Source: an uncultured Bacilli bacterium
GTDB lineage: Bacteria; Bacillota_I; Bacilli_A; RF39; UBA660
Assembly (NCBI GenBank): GCA_904502155.1
Contig: CAJGDV010000031.1
Coordinates: 1-11,596 of the forward strand
Reading direction: 5' to 3'
DNA: 11,596 nucleotides
Under the pieces are notes generated by a model. The model had not been told where the DNA came from. It was given only the letters and a program-made list of their open reading frames with translations, and searched no databases. This document shows, piece after piece, positions 1-5,835 of the stretch (its first letter is position 1; each line of letters opens with the position of its first letter). The translations under genes and the position numbers were made by a program.

Positions 1-401
1 TTTAAATGTTCTTCAATATTAAATTCGCCAGGTTTATAAATTTCAGTATCCTTAAATACATCACCATCAACACCTGATAAATAAACATTAACTTTATTTA
101 TTTCATTTTCATATTTTTGCTTATATATATTTAATTGTTCATCATTAACTTTATCTGGTAAATAAATCTGACAAAAATTTTCACTTTCACCATAATTAGC
201 ATATATCATAACCATATTGCCATTATTAGTTAAATTATAGATTATTTCATATAAATCATTTTCTCTTTTATATTTTTTATATCCTAGATTAGCTCCTTGA
301 AACTCTAATATTTCACAAGCAGTTTTTAAAGTATCAATATGCATTAATCCTTTAATTTGTTTTTCTTTAGCATTTTCGCTAATCACAGCGCTCCATTTCA
401 T
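1..401 (-). CDS. Small paralogue-family protein, copy 1 (3' end cut by window edge)
   Basis: An open frame of 133 codons starts at an ATG at 401-399 and runs off the window edge, so the C-terminus is missing. The start is supported by a strong GGAGG ribosome site 7 bases upstream, which overlaps the stop codon of the preceding gene (TAGGAGG). Family signatures: HIDTLK at residues 21-26, GNMVM at 61-65, LPDKVNDEQ at 81-89, and FNIEEHL at 127-133, where the other copies have their C-terminal F-N-x-D-N-Y. It should therefore end within a few codons of the window edge. With the gene ending at 410 it forms a two-gene unit (8 bp gap). No membrane segment or signal peptide is seen. Function is unknown. 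Confidence 0.85.
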   Translation of the reverse strand, partial: MKWSAVISENAKEKQIKGLMHIDTLKTACEILEFQGANLGYKKYKRENDLYEIIYNLTNNGNMVMIYANYGESENFCQIYLPDKVNDEQLNIYKQKYENEINKVNVYLSGVDGDVFKDTEIYKPGEFNIEEHL

Positions 402-409
402 AAATCCTC

Positions 410-847
410 CTATTTATACTTTTTATTGTAGTTATCTAAATTAAATTCGCCTTTTTTTACATGAATTGAAGGAGCAAATAAGGATTCTTCATCTGATACA
501 ACATTCATTAAAAATTCGGTAGAATTTAAATAATAACTAATTGATTCTATATATTTTTTTTGCCCATTTGTTAATTTATCAGGGATTAACAAAGTAGGGA
601 AAGCTGTTTCACCATCTCCGGTATTTAAAAGAACTATATGACCATGAATAGGTAAATTAAGCATAAACATATAATCACTTTTCTTAGAATATCCAAAATC
701 ATAACCTTCTTTTATAAATTCTTCTTTAATTTTTTTTACACCTTCATAATGATAGTGACATTCATCTTTATAAGCAGCAATTGTCATGCCATCAAATTTA
801 GGATTATCATCACCTAAAGTAATTGCTATTAAATATTCCTTATCCAT
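410..847 (-). CDS. Small paralogue-family protein, copy 2 (145 aa)
   Basis: I place the start at the ATG at 847-845, which begins MDKEYLIAITLGDD, because an ideal AGGAGG site lies a few bases upstream. The frame stays open for 30 more codons to position 937, but that extension starts inside the hairpin of the upstream gene's terminator and would add a spurious hydrophobic N-terminus found in no paralogue. Signatures: a degenerate His helix HYEGVKK (33-39), GHIVLLNTG (69-77), IPDKLTNGQ (88-96) and C-terminal FNLDNY (135-140). It is the most diverged copy at the His-x-Asp position (His-Tyr-Glu). The stop codon is part of the next gene's ribosome site, so the two are probably co-translated. A promoter should lie in 848-915, which holds TATAGT and TATACT, but no convincing -35 was found. 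Function is unknown. Confidence 0.85.
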   Translation of the reverse strand: MDKEYLIAITLGDDNPKFDGMTIAAYKDECHYHYEGVKKIKEEFIKEGYDFGYSKKSDYMFMLNLPIHGHIVLLNTGDGETAFPTLLIPDKLTNGQKKYIESISYYLNSTEFLMNVVSDEESLFAPSIHVKKGEFNLDNYNKKYK

Positions 848-915
848 ACTACCTCCTAGTATAATTTTACTATAAAACAAAATAAAAAACAAAAAACTTA
901 ACAAATAGTTTACAC

Positions 916-942
916 AAAAAAAGTGCTTAATTAGCACTTTTT
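916..942 (-). terminator. Rho-independent terminator of the 931-1353 gene
   Basis: A perfect 10-bp inverted repeat, AAAAAGTGCT (918-927) and AGCACTTTTT (933-942), encloses a 5-base loop. Read on the minus strand the hairpin ends in seven Ts (922-916). The TAA stop of the gene (933-931) lies at the stem/loop junction, so the last codons form the first arm of the hairpin. Confidence 0.85.
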
Positions 943-1353
943 AATTTTACAATAATTATTGATATTAAAATCTTGTTCACAATATTTTAAATCAGGATTT
1001 AAAATATTAATTTCTTGATCACCATTAAACATTGTAATTTCAATATTATAATCTTTAATAGTAAGAAGTAATTCTTTTAACTTTAAATATTGTTCTTTTG
1101 AAAGTTCATTTGGAAGAAATAATAAACCAAACTTATAAAAATCAAAAGAATCTCTCATAAAAGCGATATGACCATTTTTGCTTATACTACCTAAGTAATT
1201 ATAAACAAAAAAATCTGGTTTAACATCAGTTAAATTAAGTTTAGCAATTTCTTTACATGCATCAGCATGATGCATAAAATAATTTGTTTTATAAAAATTA
1301 TGTTCTTTTCCTTCATTTGTAATAACTCTAATTAATAAATCTTCAAAGTTCAT
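931..1353 (-). CDS. Small paralogue-family protein, copy 3 (140 aa), monocistronic
   Basis: The ATG at 1353 follows a GGGGG-type ribosome site (AAGGGGGATATTT). Signatures: HHADACK (28-34), GHIAF (61-65), LPNELSKEQ (80-88) and C-terminal FNINNY (129-134), followed by a short Lys/Cys tail. The protein is soluble-looking, with Phe/Tyr-rich strands between the signatures and no signal peptide. It is the only copy in the array with both its own promoter (extended -10 at 1391-1383) and its own terminator (916-942), so it can be expressed separately from its neighbours. Function is unknown. The two Cys at 124 and 135 are near its end and are not conserved in the other copies. Confidence 0.88.
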   Translation of the reverse strand: MNFEDLLIRVITNEGKEHNFYKTNYFMHHADACKEIAKLNLTDVKPDFFVYNYLGSISKNGHIAFMRDSFDFYKFGLLFLPNELSKEQYLKLKELLLTIKDYNIEITMFNGDQEINILNPDLKYCEQDFNINNYCKIKKC

Positions 1354-1382
1354 AAATATCCCCCTTGGTAAAAAACGCTTTT

Positions 1383-1391
1383 ATTATAACA
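1383..1391 (-). promoter_or_regulatory. Extended -10 promoter for copy 3
   Basis: Read on the minus strand, 1391-1383 is TGTTATAAT, a TGn extension plus a consensus -10 box. Predicted initiation near 1376 gives a leader of about 23 bases that carries the ribosome site. The -35 region falls in the T-tract and hairpin of the upstream terminator and resembles no -35 consensus, as is usual for extended -10 promoters. Confidence 0.6.
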
Positions 1392-1398
1392 TAATGTT

Positions 1399-1427
1399 AA
1401 AAAAAAAACTAATTCATCTAGTTTTTT
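1399..1427 (-). terminator. Rho-independent terminator of the three-gene unit 2674-1414
   Basis: Stem arms TAGTTTTTT (1419-1427) and AAAAAACTA (1403-1411) pair over 9 bp around a 7-base loop. On the minus strand they are followed by an uninterrupted run of T (1408-1399). The TGA stop of the gene (1416-1414) is in the loop. The stem is A/T-rich with one G-C pair, so efficiency may be modest. Confidence 0.75.
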
Positions 1428-1881
1428 CTTTTGTTTTATAAATATTATCTATATTAAATTCATTTGGCATACAAACAAATTCATCATCACCATGAATAAC
1501 TCTTAACTGAAAAAATTTTAATCCTTCTTCAAAATATCTTAATTCATTTAATTGTTTATCAGTAATATTAGTAGGAAGATATAAAATACCACCTAACTTA
1601 TATCCTTTACCAGTATTTAAAAATAAAATGTTTCCAGCATTTTCAATAATATTTTCATAAACATTTCTTTCGCGGCTTTCAAGCTTCTTTCCATACCATT
1701 TTTTGATTTTAGTATTATAAATATAATTTAGTGCATCAGCATGATCTCTATAGCTACTATCACGACATACACAATATAATTCACCATCATTTTTTTTATC
1801 ACATGCAATAACCATTACAAGCATTTCATATAACGATTTAGCACGATTATTTTTTAAAGATTCAATTAATTCTTCGTTCAT
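1414..1881 (-). CDS. Small paralogue-family protein, copy 4 (155 aa)
   Basis: This is the longest copy, with an extra N-terminal segment of about 20 residues (MNEELIESLKNNRAKSLYEM) before the usual first strand. Signatures: HADAL (47-51), GNILFLNTG (83-91), LPTNITDKQ (102-110) and FNIDN (142-146). It is the last gene of a three-gene unit. Its ATG overlaps the TGA of the preceding gene (ATGA, 1881-1878), and its ribosome site GGCGG lies inside the last codons of that gene, which points to translational coupling. The Cys residues at 27, 37, 39 and 137 are not shared by the family. The stop codon lies in the loop of a terminator. No membrane segment is seen. Function is unknown. Confidence 0.88.
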   Translation of the reverse strand: MNEELIESLKNNRAKSLYEMLVMVIACDKKNDGELYCVCRDSSYRDHADALNYIYNTKIKKWYGKKLESRERNVYENIIENAGNILFLNTGKGYKLGGILYLPTNITDKQLNELRYFEEGLKFFQLRVIHGDDEFVCMPNEFNIDNIYKTKEKTR

Positions 1882-2276
1882 CTTTGTTTACCGCCTTTAT
1901 AATTTTCTATATCTAATCCATTAGTATGAGTATATTCGCCACTAATAAAACAATTATGAAGTTCATATTCTTCAAAATTAATATTTTCTAAAACATTAAT
2001 TTGATTTTCAGTTAAAACCTCAGGAAAATTAAACATACCTTCTAAATTAGAAGAAGAAATTTCTCTAAAAACTACATATCCTGATGCAGCAATCATATCG
2101 CAAACAGCGGCATTATCTTGAAATAATGGAATAGGCATAATATAAATATCTTTAGCCTCAAATTCCTTATATGTTGCTTTTAAAGCATCTCTATGTAAAT
2201 CATAATCTTTTTTAAGTTTATAATTAATTTCACCTTCAGGTGTAATTAAAAAAGTTTTTATTTCATTAATATTCAT
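1878..2276 (-). CDS. Small paralogue-family protein, copy 5 (132 aa)
   Basis: This is the middle gene of the overlapping trio, with ATGA overlaps at both ends (2276-2273 and 1881-1878). It begins with a strand (FLITPEGEI, 9-17), then HRDALK (28-33), GYVVF (66-70), FPEVLTENQ (84-92) and LDIENYKGG (121-129). It differs from its sisters by Arg in place of Ala in the HADAL motif and by Phe-Pro in place of Leu-Pro in the third signature. Its C-terminal Tyr-Lys-Gly-Gly codons also form the ribosome site of the next gene. It is probably a soluble cytoplasmic protein of unknown function. Confidence 0.88.
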   Translation of the reverse strand: MNINEIKTFLITPEGEINYKLKKDYDLHRDALKATYKEFEAKDIYIMPIPLFQDNAAVCDMIAASGYVVFREISSSNLEGMFNFPEVLTENQINVLENINFEEYELHNCFISGEYTHTNGLDIENYKGGKQR

Positions 2277-2674
2277 TTTGTTTTCCCCTTATAATTATCA
2301 ACATCAAAATTCATTGTAGTTTCAACTTGTTTACCATTTTTGTAAATAAACATATAAGCATTATTAAAGTTTTGATTTTTAAGTACTTCTAATTGTTCAT
2401 TAGTCATATTTTCTGGTAAATAAAGAAGTCCTGTTTTTTCAGGTTTATAACTTAAATAATCAGTCATATTATAAAATAAAACATTACCATCTTTATAAAG
2501 TTTATCAATTCTTTCAAAAAAATCACTAGGATAATCTTTAAAATCCTCATAATTATTTATAAACATCTTTAATGCATCAGCATGTGATAAAGATTTATTA
2601 AGCTCCATATTAACAGAACTTAATACTATTCCATCTTCCTTAACTACATTAAAAAAATTATCAAAAAAATTCAT
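2273..2674 (-). CDS. Small paralogue-family protein, copy 6 (133 aa), first gene of the trio
   Basis: The ATG at 2674 follows AGGAGG at the ideal distance. It is the best representative of the family: HADALK (31-36), GNVLFYN (63-69), LPENMTNEQ (86-94) and C-terminal FDVDNYKG (123-130). The last codons (Tyr-Lys-Gly-Lys) contain AGGGGA, the ribosome site of the following gene, whose ATG overlaps this stop. Transcription starts from the near-consensus promoter at 2728-2700, divergent from the enolase gene, so this trio should be the best expressed part of the array under ordinary growth. No signal peptide or membrane segment is seen. Function is unknown. Confidence 0.88.
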   Translation of the reverse strand: MNFFDNFFNVVKEDGIVLSSVNMELNKSLSHADALKMFINNYEDFKDYPSDFFERIDKLYKDGNVLFYNMTDYLSYKPEKTGLLYLPENMTNEQLEVLKNQNFNNAYMFIYKNGKQVETTMNFDVDNYKGKTK

Positions 2675-2688
2675 ATATTAACCTCCTA

Positions 2689-2713
2689 AATTTAAATATA
2701 TCATAATTTAAAT
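2689..2713. repeat. Direct repeat AATTTAAAT flanking the -10 box of the array promoter
   Basis: AATTTAAAT occurs at 2689-2697 and again at 2705-2713, 16 bp apart start to start. Each copy contains the palindrome ATTTAAAT. The two flank the -10 box of the minus-strand promoter and could be an operator, but such words are common in DNA this AT-rich. Confidence 0.3.
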
Positions 2714-2728
2714 GATTAAAAATGTCAA
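2700..2728 (-). promoter_or_regulatory. Sigma-A promoter of the three-gene paralogue unit
   Basis: On the minus strand, TTGACA (2728-2723) is separated by exactly 17 bases from TATGAT (2705-2700). This is a full-consensus -35 with optimal spacing and a 5/6 -10. Initiation near 2693 gives a leader of about 19 bases containing AGGAGG. It is the strongest promoter in the window by inspection. Confidence 0.85.
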
Positions 2729-2740
2729 ATTAACACAATA

Positions 2741-2746
2741 TATAAT
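2741..2746 (+). promoter_or_regulatory. Candidate -10 box for the enolase gene
   Basis: A consensus TATAAT ends 9 bases before the enolase ATG. If used, transcription would begin at about 2753 and the message would be almost leaderless, losing the GGTGAT at 2747-2752 as a ribosome site. No good -35 lies 16-18 bp upstream. A weaker alternative is CATAAT at 2702-2707 with TTAACC at 2678-2683, which would give a leader of about 40 bases. Confidence 0.4.
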
Positions 2747-2755
2747 GGTGATAAG

Positions 2756-3973
2756 ATGAAAATTAAAGATGTTATTGCAAGAGAAATTTTAGATTCTAGA
2801 GGTAATCCTACTGTTGAAGTAGATACTATATTAGAAAATGGAGTAATAGGAAGATATTCAGTTCCAAGTGGAGCATCTACAGGAAGCAAAGAAGCATTAG
2901 AACTTAGAGATAATGATAAAAGATATCATAAAAAAGGCGTTAAAAAAGTAGTAGATATGATAAATAATGATTTAAAATATGAAGTAATAAAAGAAAATGT
3001 ATTAAATCAAAAGAAAATAGATAATAAACTAATAAAAAAAGATGGTACTAAAAATAAAAGCAAATATGGTGCTAATGGAATATTAGCAGTATCTATGTCA
3101 GTACTTACTGCAGGTGCTAATTATAATAAAATTCCTATATATGAATATATAGGAAATGGAAAAATATTACCTCGAATAATGGTTAACATTATAAATGGAG
3201 GTATGCATGCTAATAATAATTTAGACTTCCAAGAATTTATGATAATACCTATAAATAAAAGTATTAAAGAACAAATAAGAATGAGTAGTGAAGTATTTCA
3301 TACTTTAAAAGAATTATTAAAAATGAAAGGATATAATACAAATGTAGGTGATGAAGGAGGCTTTGCTCCTAATTTAAATTCTAATATTGAAGCATTAGAT
3401 TTAATTATGGAAGCTATAAAAAAATCAGGATATACAAAAGATTTTTATTTAGGTCTTGATATCGCAGCTAATGAATTTTATGATGGTTCTAAATATATTA
3501 TTGAAGGAAAAAGTTATACAACATTAGAATTAGTTGAATATTACAAAGATTTAACAGAAAAATATCCTATTATTTCCATAGAAGATCCTTTTTATGAGTC
3601 TGATTATAAAGGATTTAAAGAATTAACAAAAAAAATAGGAAAAAATGTGCAAATAGTAGGTGATGATCTATTTGTTACTAATAAAGACAATTTAAAAAAA
3701 GGAATTAAAGGAAAATACGCTAATACTATTTTAATTAAACCAAATCAAATAGGAACATATACAGAAATGCTTGAAACTATAAAGTTAGCTAAACAAAATA
3801 ATATTAAAACAATTATCTCCCATCGTAGTGGGGAAACCGAAAATACAATTATAACACATCTAGCTGTAGGACTAAATTTAGGTCAAATTAAATGTGGTTC
3901 AATGTCTAGAACAGATAGAATTTGTAAGTATAATGAACTTATAAGAATAGAAGAAAAAATAGGGGATATGTAA
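2756..3973 (+). CDS. eno: Enolase (phosphopyruvate hydratase), short form of 405 aa
   Basis: Enolase converts 2-phosphoglycerate to phosphoenolpyruvate in cytoplasmic glycolysis and needs Mg2+. The N-terminal (1-130) and barrel (138-400) domains are intact. Visible active-site elements are the mobile loop SGASTG (38-43), His151 in GGMHANNN, Glu160 in QEFM, Glu200 in GDEGGFAP, metal ligands Asp235, Glu276 and Asp303 (GDDLF), catalytic Lys328 in IKPNQIGT, His356-Arg357-Ser358 in SHRSGETE, and Lys379 in GQIKCG. It is shorter than the usual 425-435 residues: the barrel has compact loops around 243-255, and the sequence stops at IEEKIGDM, without the tail of about 20 residues usual in bacterial enolases. 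The gene stands alone, away from other glycolytic genes, opposite the paralogue array. It could be the only enolase or a second, divergent copy; the window cannot tell. Confidence 0.95.
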   Translation: MKIKDVIAREILDSRGNPTVEVDTILENGVIGRYSVPSGASTGSKEALELRDNDKRYHKKGVKKVVDMINNDLKYEVIKENVLNQKKIDNKLIKKDGTKNKSKYGANGILAVSMSVLTAGANYNKIPIYEYIGNGKILPRIMVNIINGGMHANNNLDFQEFMIIPINKSIKEQIRMSSEVFHTLKELLKMKGYNTNVGDEGGFAPNLNSNIEALDLIMEAIKKSGYTKDFYLGLDIAANEFYDGSKYIIEGKSYTTLELVEYYKDLTEKYPIISIEDPFYESDYKGFKELTKKIGKNVQIVGDDLFVTNKDNLKKGIKGKYANTILIKPNQIGTYTEMLETIKLAKQNNIKTIISHRSGETENTIITHLAVGLNLGQIKCGSMSRTDRICKYNELIRIEEKIGDM

Positions 3974-3985
3974 TCTCCTTTTTTT
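3961..3985 (+). terminator. Rho-independent terminator of enolase
   Basis: AGGGGAT (3961-3967) pairs with ATCTCCT (3973-3979) through one G-U pair around a 5-base loop, followed by seven Ts (3979-3985). The TAA stop (3971-3973) spans the loop and the first base of the second arm. The T-tract ends 2 bases before the next promoter. Confidence 0.75.
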
Positions 3986-3986
3986 G

Positions 3987-3995
3987 TGTTATAAT
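3987..3995 (+). promoter_or_regulatory. Extended -10 promoter of the histidine kinase pair
   Basis: TGTTATAAT (TGn plus perfect TATAAT) lies directly after the enolase terminator. Initiation near 4002 gives a leader of about 19 bases that contains AGAAGGTGAT ahead of the ATG at 4021. No -35 consensus is visible, since that region is occupied by the terminator hairpin. Confidence 0.65.
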
Positions 3996-4020
3996 TTTTA
4001 TAGTAGAAGGTGATAGATTT

Positions 4021-5835
4021 ATGGATAATATTATTTTTACAATAATTGCTTTATTTTATAATATTTTATTAATTTGGAGCAGATATTCAAAAGATACAGA
4101 AGACGATGTTGAAAACGTTATTTATAGAAGGGCACTTGCTATTAATAATATAGGTTTAATAACAGAATTAGCATACTTATATTTAGATTTAAATAATTTT
4201 AACCCTTATTCGTTAGCATTTAAAACAGTCACAAAAATACTTATGGGATGCATTTTTTTATGGGTTACTTATTTAACTTATTATATATATATTATTAGTA
4301 AAAGAGGTAAAAAAGAATTTCATAATCATGAATTACTTAATAATAAATTTATTAATATTTTTACTATTATAAATATTATTATTATTATATTACTTCCTTA
4401 TCAAGTTAATAATCCTGATGGTATTTATTTATTTCAAGGAAATCAAGCAACTTTTTTAAGTGTTTATGTTAGTGTACATATAATTTCTGTTTGTTATTTA
4501 CTAATTAGATATCGTAAGAAAATGTCTAAAGAAAAACTGTTTTCAGCAACATTTGAATTAATTGGGACAATCTTATTAATTGGTTTTCAATTATTTCATC
4601 ATGCACTTTTATTTAATGGTTTTGCTACAGTTTTATTATTTATTTTTTATCTTACAAGTGAAAAACCTGAGATACAACTTGTAGAGCAATATAATATTGC
4701 TAAACTACAAGCTGATAAAGCTAATAATGCTAAATCTGATTTTTTATCAAGTATGAGTCATGAAATAAGAACACCACTTAATGCTATAGTTTCTTTTAGT
4801 TCACAATTAAATCATTCACTTGAATATGAAGAATTAAAAGATATTTCCAAATCTTCAAAAGGCCTTTTAGAAATTATAAATAATATTTTAGATATTTCTA
4901 AAATTGAAGCTGGAAGATTTGAAATAGTAAAAAAACAATATAGTATTGATGATTTGATTTTTGAATTAAATAGATATATTGAAGAAAATAATTATAAAGG
5001 AATTGAAATTATTATTAAGCAAGATTCTAATCTTCCAAAATATTTAAGTGGTGATAAAGAAAGAATAAAACACATAATTAATAATTTGCTTTCTAATTCA
5101 TTAAAATATACAGATAATGGATATATTAAATTAGAATTTAGTAGTTTATTTATTAATGATAACTTTAATTTAAAAATAAATGTTATTGATACTGGAATTG
5201 GGATTGAAGAAGCAGAAATTGAAAAATTATTTAATAAATTTGAAAAATTAAACAATAAATTTTCATCACTTCATGGAACTGGATTAGGTCTTCCATTAGT
5301 TAAAGAAATTATAAAATTAATGAATGGAAAAATTAATATTAGTAGTGAACCTGGAAAGGGAAGTAACTTTGAAATAATAATTCCACAAAAAATAATACCA
5401 ATTGAAGAAGCTATAATAGAAGCAAAATTAGAAACTAGTATTGTTAAAGAAAATGTTCATAATAAAAAAATTCTTGCTGTTGATGATAATTTAATTAATT
5501 TAAAAGTTATTACTAATATTTTAAAAGAATATGATGTTCAAATTACGCAAGTTGATAATGGACAAAAAGCTATTGATGTATGTAAAAATGAAAAATATGA
5601 TTTAATTTTTTTAGATATTATGATGCCAGAAAAAGATGGTGAACAAACATTATTAGAATTAAAAGAAATAGATAATTTCAACACTCCAGTTATTGCTCTT
5701 ACAGCTAATGAGGAATCTAATATTAGAGAAAAATATATAAAACTAGGTTTTAATGATTATCTTTCTAAACCAATTATAAGAGATGAAATTAACCGTATTA
5801 TTTATACTTATTTAAGTAAGGGGGATATGAAATGA
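4021..5835 (+). CDS. Membrane-bound hybrid histidine kinase with C-terminal receiver (first of a pair)
   Basis: The protein has 604 residues. The N-terminal ~212 residues hold about seven hydrophobic segments (roughly 2-20, 38-58, 70-93, 110-127, 143-163, 178-196, 199-212) that should form the sensor. A short helical linker (213-240), with no PAS or HAMP domain, leads to HisKA with phospho-acceptor His247 in SHEIRTPLN. The HATPase domain has an N-box (Asn355, Asn359), DTGIGI (390-395) and GTGLGL (419-424). A receiver at about 482-600 has Asp488-Asp489, phospho-acceptor Asp532 in LDIMMP, Thr561 and Lys583 in LSKP. All catalytic residues are present, so an active His-Asp relay is expected. The stop overlaps the start of the next kinase gene (ATGA), and the ribosome site AAGGGGG of that gene lies in these last codons. 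The stimulus is unknown. Confidence 0.93.
   Translation: MDNIIFTIIALFYNILLIWSRYSKDTEDDVENVIYRRALAINNIGLITELAYLYLDLNNFNPYSLAFKTVTKILMGCIFLWVTYLTYYIYIISKRGKKEFHNHELLNNKFINIFTIINIIIIILLPYQVNNPDGIYLFQGNQATFLSVYVSVHIISVCYLLIRYRKKMSKEKLFSATFELIGTILLIGFQLFHHALLFNGFATVLLFIFYLTSEKPEIQLVEQYNIAKLQADKANNAKSDFLSSMSHEIRTPLNAIVSFSSQLNHSLEYEELKDISKSSKGLLEIINNILDISKIEAGRFEIVKKQYSIDDLIFELNRYIEENNYKGIEIIIKQDSNLPKYLSGDKERIKHIINNLLSNSLKYTDNGYIKLEFSSLFINDNFNLKINVIDTGIGIEEAEIEKLFNKFEKLNNKFSSLHGTGLGLPLVKEIIKLMNGKINISSEPGKGSNFEIIIPQKIIPIEEAIIEAKLETSIVKENVHNKKILAVDDNLINLKVITNILKEYDVQITQVDNGQKAIDVCKNEKYDLIFLDIMMPEKDGEQTLLELKEIDNFNTPVIALTANEESNIREKYIKLGFNDYLSKPIIRDEINRIIYTYLSKGDMK

Larger units (their letters stand above)
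1..2674 (-). other. Tandem array of six diverged paralogues of an unrecognised small-protein family
   Basis: Six consecutive minus-strand genes encode proteins of about 130-155 residues that align by eye through the same ordered signatures. The first is a His-containing helix start (HADALK, HADACK, HADAL, HRDALK, HIDTLK; HYEGVKK in the most diverged copy). Next is a G-[NHY]-[IVM]-x-[FLM] strand (GNVLF, GYVVF, GNILF, GHIAF, GHIVL, GNMVM). Third is a [LF]P-x-x-[LIMV]-[TSN]-x-x-Q turn (LPENMTNEQ, FPEVLTENQ, LPTNITDKQ, LPNELSKEQ, IPDKLTNGQ, LPDKVNDEQ). Last is a C-terminal F-N/D-x-D/N-N-Y tail. Between signatures the copies differ strongly, so this is old duplication with divergence and not a recent repeat. 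None has a signal peptide or membrane segment, so all are probably cytoplasmic. I do not recognise the family. Confidence 0.85.

Noticed and set aside
848..937. N-terminal extension of the 410-847 gene giving a hydrophobic, signal-like leader
   Set aside because: The extension would start inside the upstream terminator hairpin, has no ribosome site, and is absent from the other five family members, whereas the ATG at 847 has an ideal AGGAGG.
1..2674. Classic toxin-antitoxin or polymorphic toxin immunity cluster
   Set aside because: The array pattern fits immunity genes, but no toxin, secretion-linked domain or recognisable immunity family is visible here, so it is kept only as a hypothesis.
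4992..5255. Open frame of 87 codons on the minus strand within the first kinase gene
   Set aside because: It lies opposite the well-supported ATPase domain coding sequence, has low-complexity composition and shows no independent start signal.
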